NCBI RefSeq assembly: GCF_011761635.1
Contig: NZ_JAASRN010000002.1
Location: 584,634 to 648,633, forward strand
Direction: 5' to 3'
Length of the DNA: 64,000 bases
Origin: Thermonema lapsum
GTDB taxonomy: Bacteria > Bacteroidota > Bacteroidia > Cytophagales > Thermonemataceae
Part shown: piece by piece, positions 9,083 to 18,058 of the stretch
Layout: each line of letters opens with the position of its first letter
How positions within the stretch are numbered: the stretch's first letter is position 1
The notes under the pieces: model-generated
The model's database searches: none
What the model was told of the DNA's origin: nothing
The model's input: only the letters and a program-made list of their open reading frames with translations
Made by a program: the position numbers and the translations under genes

Positions 9083-9589
9083 CTAAAACCTATAGTTGAT
9101 TCCTCCGCGGATGATGGGATTGGTTGTAGGTGTGTTTTCGTTTTTAATGACATTCCACAATACCATAAACTGGACACTGATGCGGTCGGCCAATTGCTGG
9201 TTGTAACCAGCACCTACTGGTAAACTCACAATCCAAGTGCGCTCATAGGGCGGCTCTCCATCGGCATCGTTGGCACGGTCTTCTACATTCAAGCTTTCCA
9301 ATTCAGCATGTAAAAAGAAGCCTTGAAAAACGGTGTATTGTCCAAACAAACGGGCACCAAAGCTGTATCGTGCATCGGTATTGGTCGTCTTGTTGTAATT
9401 AAAGACCGGGGAAACGCCTACTCTTGCTTTTCCCATTTGGTAGCCGATGATGGGGGCTATGTCGGCATAGGTAGTGTTGTTTTCTAAACCTACACTTACA
9501 TTACCTCCGGTGTAAACTTGGGCACGAAGCGGGGCAGCCATGCAGCATAGCAAGCCCAACAAAGCGAAATTTTTAATCATCAAACACAT
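9083..9589 (-). CDS. Small outer-membrane beta-barrel protein
   Basis: About 168 residues. A signal peptide (IKNFALLGLLCCMAAPLRAQ) precedes VYTGGNVSVGLENN. The mature part alternates aromatic and polar residues in short strands and ends in IIRGGINYRF, the C-terminal Phe typical of outer-membrane barrels. Length suits an 8-strand barrel. Specific function unknown. Start is either ATG 9589 or ATG 9580; longer extensions would spoil the signal peptide. Monocistronic, with its own terminator downstream. Confidence 0.75.
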   Translation of the reverse strand: MCLMIKNFALLGLLCCMAAPLRAQVYTGGNVSVGLENNTTYADIAPIIGYQMGKARVGVSPVFNYNKTTNTDARYSFGARLFGQYTVFQGFFLHAELESLNVEDRANDADGEPPYERTWIVSLPVGAGYNQQLADRISVQFMVLWNVIKNENTPTTNPIIRGGINYRF

Positions 9590-9685
9590 AGAACTTATGT
9601 TTTGGTGAATGAGCAGCAAAACGCAAATTTCATGCAAAAATGAGTGCTTCTGTCTCGATAAATAATATAAATCTCACAAAAGCCC

Positions 9686-9693
9686 TAAATTTG
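9686..9693 (+). promoter_or_regulatory. Predicted -7 element (TAAATTTG) for the 9728 gene and ksgA
   Basis: Exact match to TAnnTTTG, 34 bases before ATG 9728. The upstream -33 element is not clear. Confidence 0.5.
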
Positions 9694-9727
9694 TACGTTC
9701 ACCCACAAGTAAAAAGCACACACTTTC

Positions 9728-10360
9728 ATGTACTTTTGGTCGGTACTACTTTTCGTGATTGTGGCAGGTCTCACCTTTTTGTGGGCGTATGCCCAGCACC
9801 AAAACCGCCGCTACAAATGGCAGCTTATCAAGCAGTTCGAGTCACTCAAAGAGCAGTTCCAAGCAAAAGAATTGCAATTGCGCAGCCAAGGCAATGAGGT
9901 GTACCCTTTGCTCAAAGCCAACATAGAAGGGCGTGCCCTCTTGATTGAACGCACCCTGCGTGACAAGTTTAATTTTTTTGTTGTGAATGTGCACACCAGC
10001 AACCCACATGAAGTGCATGTGCAGCTCATTCCTGCAGCGCATTACCATGGTTTAAAAACCACAGAGAAAGAAAGCTTTTCATTGCTCCAAGATATAGATT
10101 GGGCATATACGGGACATGAAGCCCTTGCCCAAGCGATAGCCAAAGAGTATCTGGACCCACTTCTGCAACAGTCTTCTGTTTTTAAAGAGTTGTTTAGCAC
10201 CTTGGTAGTTTATCGCCAAGCCGTCACTTTGGTGCTTTTTTCTTCTACCAAATCTATAGCTTATGATAAAGTGCTGGGAATAAGTGCGCGTTTATGCCAG
10301 CAAATAGCTGTCTTTATAGAATCTACCCCTTCAACCAAAAGCCGAGAAAAAGATGGTTAA
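9728..10360 (+). CDS. Membrane-anchored hypothetical protein
   Basis: 210 residues, family not recognised. Residues 3-22 (FWSVLLFVIVAGLTFLWAYA) form one N-terminal membrane anchor with a short outside segment, followed by a charged helical stretch (about 27-55) and a globular, mixed alpha-beta region. There are no Cys-rich or enzymatic motifs. The stop codon overlaps the start of ksgA by 8 bases, so the two are translationally coupled. No function can be assigned from sequence. Confidence 0.75.
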   Translation: MYFWSVLLFVIVAGLTFLWAYAQHQNRRYKWQLIKQFESLKEQFQAKELQLRSQGNEVYPLLKANIEGRALLIERTLRDKFNFFVVNVHTSNPHEVHVQLIPAAHYHGLKTTEKESFSLLQDIDWAYTGHEALAQAIAKEYLDPLLQQSSVFKELFSTLVVYRQAVTLVLFSSTKSIAYDKVLGISARLCQQIAVFIESTPSTKSREKDG

Positions 10361-11123
10361 ACCCAAAAAGCATTTAGGACAGCACTTTCTGAAAGACGAC
10401 AACATTGCACGCAAGATAGCACGACAACTTAGCGGGCATGGCAACTATCAACAGGTGATGGAAATAGGTGCTGGCACAGGTGTTTTGAGCCGCTTTCTTT
10501 TAGAGTTGCCTTATACCGTTTACTTGCTTGACATAGATAGCGAGTCCATTGCCTATCTGCAAGAGCGCTACCCTGAACTACACGCGCAAGGACGCATTTT
10601 ATTGAACGATTTCTTGAAGATAGACCTGAGCCCTTACCTTCAGACACCTCTCGCCATTGCCGGCAATTTTCCGTATAATATCTCTTCCCAAATCTTCTTC
10701 AAGGTGCTGGAATACCGCCAACATATTCCCGAAGTAGTGTGTATGATTCAAAAAGAAGTAGCCGAGCGCTTGGCTGCCCCACCCGGCAATAAAGCCTATG
10801 GCATACTGAGTGTATTGCTACAGCGATTCTATAAAATAGAATATTGTTTTACGGTGCCTCCGCATGTGTTTCTCCCACCACCTAAGGTGCAATCGGCAGT
10901 GATACGCCTACAAGCACTCAATACCTCTCTTCTGGACTGCAATGAAAAGTTTTACTTTACCATAGTGAAAGCTGCTTTCAACCAAAGACGCAAAACACTG
11001 CGCAACGCCCTCAAAGCCTTTTTGCCTGAGGGCAAAACGCATGATTTCATGAGCCGCCGGGCTGAGCAGCTTAGCCCACAGGAATTTGAAGAGCTGTGTG
11101 TATGGATAGAACAAGCTAAGTGA
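10353..11123 (+). CDS. rsmA: 16S rRNA dimethyladenosine transferase KsgA/RsmA
   Basis: 256 residues. It dimethylates two adjacent adenosines at the 3' end of 16S rRNA (A1518 and A1519), late in 30S assembly. Motifs seen: KKHLGQHFLKDDNIA at the N-terminus, the SAM loop MEIGAGTGVLS near 36-46, the acidic residue DID near 61-63, the catalytic NFPYNISS near 105-112, and the FNQRRKTLRNAL C-terminal motif. Full length for the family. Starts within the end of the preceding membrane-protein gene. Confidence 0.96.
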   Translation: MVKPKKHLGQHFLKDDNIARKIARQLSGHGNYQQVMEIGAGTGVLSRFLLELPYTVYLLDIDSESIAYLQERYPELHAQGRILLNDFLKIDLSPYLQTPLAIAGNFPYNISSQIFFKVLEYRQHIPEVVCMIQKEVAERLAAPPGNKAYGILSVLLQRFYKIEYCFTVPPHVFLPPPKVQSAVIRLQALNTSLLDCNEKFYFTIVKAAFNQRRKTLRNALKAFLPEGKTHDFMSRRAEQLSPQEFEELCVWIEQAK

Positions 11124-11464
11124 TTCCTAAAAGGTAAATACATCAGAAATATGATGTCCTTTGGTCAATCGTCAATCTTTTACAAAGGGCTCAACCTAAA
11201 AGTGCTACCCCATGTGCCTTACCTTATTTTAAAAAGGGGTTAGAAAGAACCGAAGACCTCCTCTAAAAAACAATCTCCTGAACGCCAGAGGCATCCAGGA
11301 GATTCAGCTACCACTACATATATAATCCGACAAGCGGAAGTCTTATTTCTGCTTTAATGTTGCTACAATAATAATAGGATTACACTGGGTAGGCAAGCTA
11401 TTCTCGACGAACATATACTTTCATGCGATAAAAGTAAATTTTTACTCGATGAACGTTCATCAAA
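11124..11464. other. Intergenic region between convergent ksgA and cysN
   Basis: About 340 bases with no gene recognised. It holds the terminator at 11272-11304 and a 14-base palindrome GATGAACGTTCATC at 11448-11461 that touches the cysN stop codon. Composition is A/T-richer than the flanking genes. Confidence 0.6.
11272..11304 (-). terminator. Rho-independent terminator of the cys operon
   Basis: Nine-base stem (AATCTCCTG 11272-11280 with CAGGAGATT 11296-11304) with an inner GCC/GGC pairing. On the minus strand it is followed by GTTTTTTAG. It lies about 160 bases past the cysN stop. Confidence 0.7.
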
Positions 11465-12721
11465 TCACGATTTCACACGCATCATCACAGCGGCGACAGT
11501 GTTAAAAGTGGCGGAATCGATGAGAATGGCACTGCCTGTAGCACGATTGGTACGGTAGTCATCAATACAAAGCTCTTCTGCCAAACGCAAGCGCACCCGT
11601 CCGATATCGTTCATAGCTAAAAAAGGCTGATTTTCCACTGCCTGCAGACTATGGATGTCTGTTTTATAAATAATGCTTTCCACCCTGCATTGTACTTTTT
11701 TGCTGTGATGTTGCAGCCAGTATTTGCCACCTTGCATCAAAGGTTTTTGGTCAAGCCAGCAGATATCGGCTTCCACTTCATTGACAATAGCCGGCATCTG
11801 TTCGGGCTTAAAGATGTAATCGCCCCGCGAAATGTCGATATCATCGGCTAAAAGCAAAGTAGCAGACATAGGTGCCTGCGTTTCTTCCAGTGGCTGCCCA
11901 CCCAACTCTATGCCTGTGACGGTCGTCATCATGCCTGCCGGATACACCATCACCGCATCGCCTACTTTCAAGGTGCCGCTCATCATTCTGCCCGCATAAC
12001 CGCGGTAATCGTGGAAGCGGTCATCTTTTGGGCGAATGATATATTGCACTTGGAAGCGCGTCAATTCATAGTTGAGGTCGTCGGTTACGGGCACCTCTTC
12101 TAAGTGCTGGAGCAACGGTTTGCCCATATACCAAGGCATCCGCGACGACCGATGCACCACATTGTCGCCTTTCAGAGCGCTTATGGGAATAAAAGTTACT
12201 TCTTGCACCGACATCGATTGCGCCATAGCACGATAGTCTGCCACAATCTCTTCGAAACGCTGCTGTGAGTAATCGACCAAGTCCATTTTGTTGACACAAA
12301 TCACAAAATGGGGAATGCCCAGCAAAGCAGAAACATAACTATGACGGCGGGTTTGCTCGGTAACTCCGTTGCGGGCGTCCACTAAAATAATTGCCAGTTG
12401 ACAATTGGAAGCACCGGTTACCATATTCCGGGTGTATTGCACATGCCCGGGCGTATCGGCAATAATGAACTTACGTTTGTCGGTATGAAAGTATTTGTAA
12501 GCCACATCGATGGTGATGCCCTGTTGACGCTCATCACGCAGTCCATCGGTAATCAACGACAGGTCAATTTCATCTTCGGGCAAGCCTTTGCTTTTGCTTG
12601 CACGGGCAATTGCCTGTATTTGGTCTTCCAGCAGTGCATGACTATCATAAAGCATACGCCCGATGAGGGTGCTTTTTCCGTCATCTACATTGCCGGCTGT
12701 CAAAAAACGAAGTATATCCAT
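11465..12721 (-). CDS. cysN: Sulfate adenylyltransferase subunit 1 (GTPase)
   Basis: 418 residues, EF-Tu-like GTPase. With CysD it forms ATP sulfurylase, where GTP hydrolysis drives APS formation from sulfate and ATP. Motifs: GNVDDGKST near 10-18, DTPGH in G3, NKMD in G4, then beta-barrel domains. Start is ATG 12721 (MDILRFLTAG); frame upstream of it is not family-like. No APS kinase domain is fused to the C-terminus. It is the third gene of cysH-cysD-cysN. Confidence 0.95.
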   Translation of the reverse strand: MDILRFLTAGNVDDGKSTLIGRMLYDSHALLEDQIQAIARASKSKGLPEDEIDLSLITDGLRDERQQGITIDVAYKYFHTDKRKFIIADTPGHVQYTRNMVTGASNCQLAIILVDARNGVTEQTRRHSYVSALLGIPHFVICVNKMDLVDYSQQRFEEIVADYRAMAQSMSVQEVTFIPISALKGDNVVHRSSRMPWYMGKPLLQHLEEVPVTDDLNYELTRFQVQYIIRPKDDRFHDYRGYAGRMMSGTLKVGDAVMVYPAGMMTTVTGIELGGQPLEETQAPMSATLLLADDIDISRGDYIFKPEQMPAIVNEVEADICWLDQKPLMQGGKYWLQHHSKKVQCRVESIIYKTDIHSLQAVENQPFLAMNDIGRVRLRLAEELCIDDYRTNRATGSAILIDSATFNTVAAVMMRVKS

Positions 12722-12767
12722 AGTTGCGCTCAAGTTCTCTTTAAATGGTATCGTATTGATTTTCCGC

Positions 12768-13667
12768 TTAAAAATACCCTTGCTTTTTTCGGTCTTCCAT
12801 AGCTGCCTCCGACATCTGGTCATCGACCCGGGTACCACGCTCGGTGGTTCTTGCCGCCTTGATTTCCTCAATCACCTGCTCTACTGTTTCGGCATCGGAC
12901 TCTACGGCTGCCGTACAGGTCATATCTCCTACTGTGCGAAAGCGTACCTTCTTTTCTACTATCACGTCTTGTTCATCTTTGTAGATGAAGTCAGAGTTTG
13001 CCAACAGCTGACCGTCACGCAGGATGCACTCGCGGCGGTGGGCAAAATACAAAGAAGGCAGCTCTATGCCTTCGCGCAGAATGTAATGCCATACATCCAG
13101 CTCGGTCCAGTTGCTGATGGGAAACACACGCATATGCTCGCCTTTGCGCAGGCTTCCGTTATAGATATTCCACAATTCGGGACGCTGTTTTTTGGGTTGC
13201 CACTGCCCGAACTCATCGCGATGTGAAAAAATACGCTCTTTGGCACGTGCTTTTTCTTCGTCGCGACGCGCCCCACCTATGCAAGCATCGAAGGCATGCG
13301 CCTGAATAGTATCAAGCAGGGTAACACTTTGCAAAGCGTTACGACTGGCATATTTGCCGGTAGGCTCTACCACCTTGCCCTGGTCTATCGAGTCTTGCAC
13401 ATAACCTACAATCAGCTCTGCCCCAGTTTTTTCTACCAGTGCATCACGAAAAGCAATGGCTTCGGGGAAATTGTGCCCGGTGTCGATATGCACTAAAGGG
13501 AAAGGTAATTTGCCCGGGCGGAATGCTTTCAAAGCAAGATGCACCAAAGTAATAGAGTCTTTACCGCCGGAGAAAAGCAAGGCAGGACGTTCAAATTGAC
13601 CGGCTGTTTCGCGTAGTATGTACATGGCTTCGGCTTCGAGGTAGTCTAAGTAATCGAAATATTTCAT
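12768..13667 (-). CDS. cysD: Sulfate adenylyltransferase subunit 2
   Basis: About 299 residues, PP-loop ATP pyrophosphatase fold. It makes APS with CysN. Key parts: FSGGKDSITLVHLALKA near 34-50, HIDTGHNFPEAIAFRD near 61-76, GGARRDEEKARAKERIFSHR near 132-151, and the GDMTCTAAVES region near the C-terminus. ATG 13667 (MKYFDYLDYLEAEA) is the family-like start; ATG 13694 is an in-frame alternative. Lies 46 bases upstream of cysN. Confidence 0.95.
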   Translation of the reverse strand: MKYFDYLDYLEAEAMYILRETAGQFERPALLFSGGKDSITLVHLALKAFRPGKLPFPLVHIDTGHNFPEAIAFRDALVEKTGAELIVGYVQDSIDQGKVVEPTGKYASRNALQSVTLLDTIQAHAFDACIGGARRDEEKARAKERIFSHRDEFGQWQPKKQRPELWNIYNGSLRKGEHMRVFPISNWTELDVWHYILREGIELPSLYFAHRRECILRDGQLLANSDFIYKDEQDVIVEKKVRFRTVGDMTCTAAVESDAETVEQVIEEIKAARTTERGTRVDDQMSEAAMEDRKKQGYF

Positions 13668-13706
13668 GGGATATGACCGATTAGAAAAATGCAAAAGAAA
13701 GAAACT

Positions 13707-14405
13707 TCAACGGGTATGCAAACCACACTCTTTGTGGCTTTGTTCCCACCACCAGCGTCCGGCGCGAATGTCTTCGCCCGGTGCCACGGCACGTGTGCAG
13801 GGCTGGCAACCAATGCTCAAAAAACCTTGGTCGTAGAGGGGGTTGTAGGGAATGTTGTGCTCTTTTACAAAAGCTTCTACTTGGGAGGTGCTCCAATGCA
13901 GCAAAGGCTGGTATTTCACTATGCGACGGCTATCGTCCCATTCAATCAATTGGGTATTACTACGCAGTGGTGAGTGCTCGGCTCTAATGCCGGTAATCCA
14001 ACACTGCACGCCCTGCAGCGCACGGTTCAAAGGCAATACTTTCCGGATAAAGCAGCACTCCTTGCGGTTTTCCACTGATTCATAGAAGCTGAACATTCCC
14101 TTGGCATTCACCATACGTTCTACTTCTTCTTGTGGCGGGAAATAGACCTCTATAGTTTTGCCGTATTTTTTACGGGTGCGCTCCATGGTCTCGTAGGTCT
14201 GTGGAAAAAGGCGACCAGTATCTAAGGTAAACACCCGTATGGGCAGGTTATTGGAAAATATAAAGTGCGTAATGATTTGGTCTTCCAAGCTCAGACTGGT
14301 AGAAAAAGCCAAGTGCTCACCAAATGCCTCACTCAATTTGCGTAAGGTCGTTGCGATGTCTTGTGCATGTAAGCAAGCTTCCGCTTTTGTTATCAATTCA
14401 TTCAT
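13707..14405 (-). CDS. cysH: Adenylylsulfate (APS) reductase CysH
   Basis: 232 residues. Reduces activated sulfate to sulfite with thioredoxin-type electrons. The fold motifs FSTSLSLEDQ and LDTGRLFPQTYE are present. A CC pair in KECCFIRK and a second pair in GCQPCTRA form the [4Fe-4S] cluster motif of APS reductases, while ECGLH near the C-terminus carries the catalytic Cys. This predicts APS, not PAPS, as substrate, which agrees with the absence of cysC. Start is ATG 14405, 24 bases after its -7 element; the longer frame upstream covers that promoter. First gene of the cys operon. Confidence 0.93.
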   Translation of the reverse strand: MNELITKAEACLHAQDIATTLRKLSEAFGEHLAFSTSLSLEDQIITHFIFSNNLPIRVFTLDTGRLFPQTYETMERTRKKYGKTIEVYFPPQEEVERMVNAKGMFSFYESVENRKECCFIRKVLPLNRALQGVQCWITGIRAEHSPLRSNTQLIEWDDSRRIVKYQPLLHWSTSQVEAFVKEHNIPYNPLYDQGFLSIGCQPCTRAVAPGEDIRAGRWWWEQSHKECGLHTR

Positions 14406-14428
14406 AGCTGTACGGTTCTTCAGATATG

Positions 14429-14436
14429 CAAATATA
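14429..14436 (-). promoter_or_regulatory. Predicted -7 element (TATATTTG) of cysHDN
   Basis: Reading the minus strand, TATATTTG lies 23 bases before the cysH ATG. A TTG at 14453-14455 gives a spacer of 16 bases, short for the consensus. The element lies next to the upstream gene's terminator. Confidence 0.55.
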
Positions 14437-14453
14437 CAAGAATAAAACAAAAC

Positions 14454-14474
14454 AAGACCTCATAATGAGGTCTT
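14454..14474 (-). terminator. Rho-independent terminator of the DUF3108 gene
   Basis: Nine-base perfect stem (AAGACCTCA 14454-14462 with TGAGGTCTT 14466-14474), followed on the minus strand by GTTTTGTTTT. Lies 40 bases past the stop of the gene ending at 14515. Confidence 0.8.
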
Positions 14475-14514
14475 AAAAAGTGCAAGGCATTAAAAAAATA
14501 CAAAAATGTTCATA

Positions 14515-15309
14515 TCAATATTTTTTCTTAAAAGGCATGGGGTGCTTGAGGTTTTTGTAGTTTTCAATATCTACTTCGACAGCACCAATCAGCAGTTCGG
14601 CGGCAATTTTCACCGGGATTTGATTTCTATCTGCCGACACCCACATTTTCACTGGGTGCTTGCCTCTAAACAACTCGTTGGGAGGCATCACAGGCGAAAG
14701 CACATGACAGTCTATCCATCCAAATTTGGTTTCCACTTCTTCTTTGCCCAGATAAAGAACTGCCAGGTCATAAATATCGTGTTCCAGAATACCCGGTATG
14801 CGCAGTGTGTCGCCTTTTTGATACCGACGGAAATCGAGAGTACGCACATAATAAAAACCACTTACCAAGTCTTGCACATAAGGCGGGGTTTTCACCACTG
14901 ACTCTCCTTTCTCATCTTTTACCTTTGCCAAGCGCTGCAGAGGATAGAACTGCGTTGTTTCCTCTTTTTTGTACCTGCCCTCTTGAATGTTTCGGTAGAA
15001 ACGATGTGGTGCAATGGCGGCGGTGTCAATATAAGAGCGCCAAAAATCACGGATTTTGGTAACCATCTCAAGCCCTCCTATGCTTCTGCCATACACATCG
15101 ACCCTATAGCAAGGGCGCCCATTGACCGAATACAACTTTTTGCTCACTTCAATATGGGCAGTACCTGCATTCACAAACATATAATGCAGCAAATAATCTA
15201 TTTCCTCCCCTGCCTGAAAGGCATCATGTTCTACCACGCGATAGCTTTCTTTCCACTTTGCTGCTACCAGCAACACCCACAGAAGTATTAAGGACACTAA
15301 CCTTTTCAT
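14515..15309 (-). CDS. DUF3108 exported protein
   Basis: 264 residues. The N-terminus (KRLVSLILLWVLLVAA) is a signal peptide or anchor. The body carries DUF3108 features: FQAGEEIDYLLHYMFVNAGTAHIEV near 31-55, then YPLQRLAKVKDEKGE and a C-terminal segment with MWVSADRNQIPVKIAAELLIGAVEV. The family is a predicted periplasmic or outer-membrane-associated beta-rich protein with unknown role. Monocistronic with a strong terminator. Function unknown, family assignment fair. Confidence 0.8.
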   Translation of the reverse strand: MKRLVSLILLWVLLVAAKWKESYRVVEHDAFQAGEEIDYLLHYMFVNAGTAHIEVSKKLYSVNGRPCYRVDVYGRSIGGLEMVTKIRDFWRSYIDTAAIAPHRFYRNIQEGRYKKEETTQFYPLQRLAKVKDEKGESVVKTPPYVQDLVSGFYYVRTLDFRRYQKGDTLRIPGILEHDIYDLAVLYLGKEEVETKFGWIDCHVLSPVMPPNELFRGKHPVKMWVSADRNQIPVKIAAELLIGAVEVDIENYKNLKHPMPFKKKY

Positions 15310-15372
15310 TGTCTTTACTTTTGTTCTAATTTATTCATTTTCAAAGATTGTACCAAGTCATAAACCCCCAAA

Positions 15373-16395
15373 TCACTTTCTAAAAGACTGTATCATAGCC
15401 GGCAGACTGCTGTGAAACTCCTGTTGAAATATCCATCTCAGGGTGTCTTGACGGCTATAGTAACGCAACACATCGCACAGCTCCACGTTGTTGAGGCGGG
15501 GTGGCAGGCGGCGCAACCGAAAACGAGTGGATGCACTCAGTGGCAATTCAAGCAGCTTTTTTTCAAGCTCTGCATAAAAATGCTTTTTCAAGCGCTGCTT
15601 TTCTGCGTTGGGTAAAGCCCGGAAGCGCTCACTGCGATACAAACTATCGAGTCTTGCCGCTTCGTGCAGCAAAAAGTTGATATATAACAAGCGGTCTTTC
15701 AAGCGGCGCTCATAGTCGCGGTAAAAGAAACTGTGTTTTCCATAACGCTGCTGCAAAAACAGCTTAGCGCCTTCCTGCCCCACAAAAGAAGCCAGATTTT
15801 CATTGAACTCCACACTATCTGGCAAATAAACAGTAGCATGAGTCAACTCATGGATGATAAGCTCTGCCAACTCGCCCTCGCTACGTTCTGTCATGGAAGA
15901 CAAAATAGGGTCGCTAAGAATGCCCAACGTGGACCATGCCGCCACCTCGCCAATAGACACCTCATAGCCTTCGGCAGAAAGACGTGCCGAGTCCTGCTCG
16001 GCATAAATGCGCTCGAAATGCCCTTTGTAAGACACCTGCCCCAAGAACGGAAAATACCAGTAGTAATAATCCAGGGCATAAGGCGGTGCTGCCGTAACTA
16101 CCCAAAGTACTGGCTCGCCTCGAGTATCATAGAAAGTGCGGTAGTTGTCTGTGGGCTTTAGGCTCAAAGTCGTCTCCGCAAATGCCTTGATTTCACCTAT
16201 CAGATGCAGGCGATAGCGTACTGCCGGCGACAAGGTGTCATTTTTCCACACTTCTTCAAGAGGCACTGTATGCCACAAGACATGCAACTGACCTTTGAGC
16301 TGTCGCCAGCCATAGGGCAGCAGCGGGGCATAATACAAAGCCCCCATACACAACAGCAATGCCAACAGAAGCATAAACCGCCAAAGCCATTTCAT
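15373..16395 (-). CDS. Predicted membrane-anchored aminopeptidase (COG4324 family)
   Basis: About 340 residues. The N-terminus is a single membrane segment (FMLLLALLLCMGALYYAPLL). A metallopeptidase site IIHELTHATVYLPDSVEFN, with HExxH, is followed by ENLASFVGQEGA, where the third zinc ligand Glu is expected. This matches the putative aminopeptidase family of Gram-negative bacteria, facing the periplasm. ATG 16395 is used; GTG 16407 is in frame. It is divergent from recX. Substrate is unknown. Confidence 0.82.
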   Translation of the reverse strand: MKWLWRFMLLLALLLCMGALYYAPLLPYGWRQLKGQLHVLWHTVPLEEVWKNDTLSPAVRYRLHLIGEIKAFAETTLSLKPTDNYRTFYDTRGEPVLWVVTAAPPYALDYYYWYFPFLGQVSYKGHFERIYAEQDSARLSAEGYEVSIGEVAAWSTLGILSDPILSSMTERSEGELAELIIHELTHATVYLPDSVEFNENLASFVGQEGAKLFLQQRYGKHSFFYRDYERRLKDRLLYINFLLHEAARLDSLYRSERFRALPNAEKQRLKKHFYAELEKKLLELPLSASTRFRLRRLPPRLNNVELCDVLRYYSRQDTLRWIFQQEFHSSLPAMIQSFRK

Positions 16396-16415
16396 CCACT
16401 TTTTCACAAGCTTTG

Positions 16416-16423
16416 TATTTTTG
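16416..16423 (+). promoter_or_regulatory. Predicted -7 element (TATTTTTG) of recX
   Basis: TATTTTTG fits TAnnTTTG and lies 21 bases before ATG 16445. It overlaps a potential TTG start at 16421, which makes that start unlikely. Confidence 0.45.
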
Positions 16424-16444
16424 AAAAAAGATAATCAATTCTTT

Positions 16445-16942
16445 ATGAAAAAAGCCCGGCGCCCCAGCTCACGCAGCTTGTCCTTCGAGGAAGTATATGC
16501 CAAAGCCTGCCGTTATTGTGCTTATCAAGAGCGGTCGCCTGCTGAGGTAGAGCAATTCCTCAAAGACAAATTCATGCTTTCGGAAGCGGAACGGCGGCGC
16601 TGCATCGACCATCTTATAGAAGACGGTTTTTTGAACAAACGCCGCTTTGCCATGCTTTATGCGCAAAGTAAATTCAGGCAGAAGCAATGGGGAAAGCAAA
16701 AAATAGCCTTTCACCTAAAACAAAAAGCCATTGATGACCAGCTCATAGAAGAAGCCCTTGACGCCCTCGACCCGATTGAATATGAAGCATGCCTGCAGAA
16801 GCTATTGGAGCAAAAAAATGAATCCCTGCAAAAAACAGAAAGCGACCCATTGAAACAACGAGCCAAGCTCATACGCTATGCTCAACAAAAAGGCTATGAA
16901 TCTGATTTAATCTATAAGCTAATGCAGGCTTTGGGAAATTAG
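16445..16942 (+). CDS. recX: Regulatory protein RecX
   Basis: 165 residues made of three-helix repeats, with the family pattern CRYCAYQERSPAEVEQFL near 24-41, IDHLIEDGFLNKRRFAMLYAQS near 62-83 and WGKQKIAFHLKQK near 90-102. RecX restrains RecA filaments in recombination and SOS. No recA is in the window. ATG 16445 is preferred because the upstream in-frame TTG lies on the promoter. Followed after about 80 bases by the DUF2027-Smr gene on the same strand. Confidence 0.9.
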   Translation: MKKARRPSSRSLSFEEVYAKACRYCAYQERSPAEVEQFLKDKFMLSEAERRRCIDHLIEDGFLNKRRFAMLYAQSKFRQKQWGKQKIAFHLKQKAIDDQLIEEALDALDPIEYEACLQKLLEQKNESLQKTESDPLKQRAKLIRYAQQKGYESDLIYKLMQALGN

Positions 16943-17023
16943 TATTACTTTTGCTTTGAGGGCAGCAACTTTAGCCGTCTGAAATCTAAACCATATATTT
17001 TATTCAAAACAAAGTGGATTGCC

Positions 17024-18052
17024 ATGAATATAGGAGATCGCGTGCGCCTCTTGCACGACCATATGGAAGGCGTCGTAGTAAAAATACAAGGTAATATTGC
17101 CGAAGTAGAAATAGAAGAGGGCTTCATTATTCCGGTAGCAGCCAATGAGTTGGTGCTCATTGCCAAAGAGGAAAACCAATATTTCGACACAACCCCACCT
17201 AAAGCAAGCAAGTCTGCAAAAGAAAGCAGCGGGTCGAAAGAAGCTGGTCAGCGGCAGCAAGGTGGCGATAAGTCGCCCCTTTACAGCTACAAAGGCTTAT
17301 ATTTGGCTTTCATTCCTACCAATGACCGCCTCTATCAGCTTTATCTTATCAATAACACAGACTGGACTACCCCTTACGCTGTAAGCAAGGAGCAAAACGG
17401 AAACCACATGGGAGTAGCCGGCGGTGTACTGGGCGCACGCCAATATGCGCGCCTCGATGAGGTAAATATTGAGCAGTTCGACAGCTGGGGCATCTATTAT
17501 TTCCAAGTGCTATTCTTCCGGCAAGGTTATTACACACTGCCCCACCCGCTGCTGCGCAAACTACAATTCCGGGCTTCCACTTTCTTTAAAGCTCTACAAA
17601 TGGCACCTATACTCGACAAAGAGGGCTATGTGTTTCAATTGGATAAAGACTTTCAATGGAAAGCCACCGAGTGGGAAGCAAGCCGTCCGATGGATGCACA
17701 GCAGATTATCCATAGCTTGCTTAAACAAGACCAAGCCGAGCAAAGCAAAATAGCAGTGGAAGTTCCCGAGTATGAAGTGGACTTGCACATAGAAAAGCTA
17801 TTGCCAAATCATAAAGGCATGAGCCCGGATGCCATCTTCGCCTATCAACTCGATGTCTTTGAAAGAAAGCTGGATGCCGCTATCGCCTCAGGTATGTCGG
17901 AGATTATCTTTATTCATGGCGTAGGCAACGGCAAGCTGCGTGATGCCATTCAAAAACGCGCCGGGCGTCACCCACAAGTGGAGTTTTTTCAAGATGCCCA
18001 CAAAGAGAAATTTGGCTACGGAGCCACGCTCATCAAACTGAAAAGTAAGTAA
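17024..18052 (+). CDS. DUF2027-Smr domain protein
   Basis: 342 residues. The N-terminal DUF2027 part starts with NIGDRVRLLHDHMEGVVVKI, continues through a low-complexity Lys/Ser stretch (about 58-85) and a beta-rich domain. The C-terminal Smr domain (about 245-342) has VDLHIEKL near 247 and the HGVGNGKLRDAI motif near 300-311. Smr domains nick or bind DNA or RNA in MutS2-type or stalled-ribosome proteins; this Bacteroidota architecture has no settled role. It ends 6 bases before nuoK, so the two may share a transcript. Confidence 0.88.
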   Translation: MNIGDRVRLLHDHMEGVVVKIQGNIAEVEIEEGFIIPVAANELVLIAKEENQYFDTTPPKASKSAKESSGSKEAGQRQQGGDKSPLYSYKGLYLAFIPTNDRLYQLYLINNTDWTTPYAVSKEQNGNHMGVAGGVLGARQYARLDEVNIEQFDSWGIYYFQVLFFRQGYYTLPHPLLRKLQFRASTFFKALQMAPILDKEGYVFQLDKDFQWKATEWEASRPMDAQQIIHSLLKQDQAEQSKIAVEVPEYEVDLHIEKLLPNHKGMSPDAIFAYQLDVFERKLDAAIASGMSEIIFIHGVGNGKLRDAIQKRAGRHPQVEFFQDAHKEKFGYGATLIKLKSK

Positions 18053-18058
18053 ACAAGC

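Noticed and set aside
11448-11461. GATGAACGTTCATC palindrome as an operator of cysN
   Set aside because: It is at the 3' end of cysN, far from any promoter; only noted as part of the intergenic region.
12663-13226. 187-codon frame opposite cysN/cysD
   Set aside because: Antisense shadow; the coding strand is certain.
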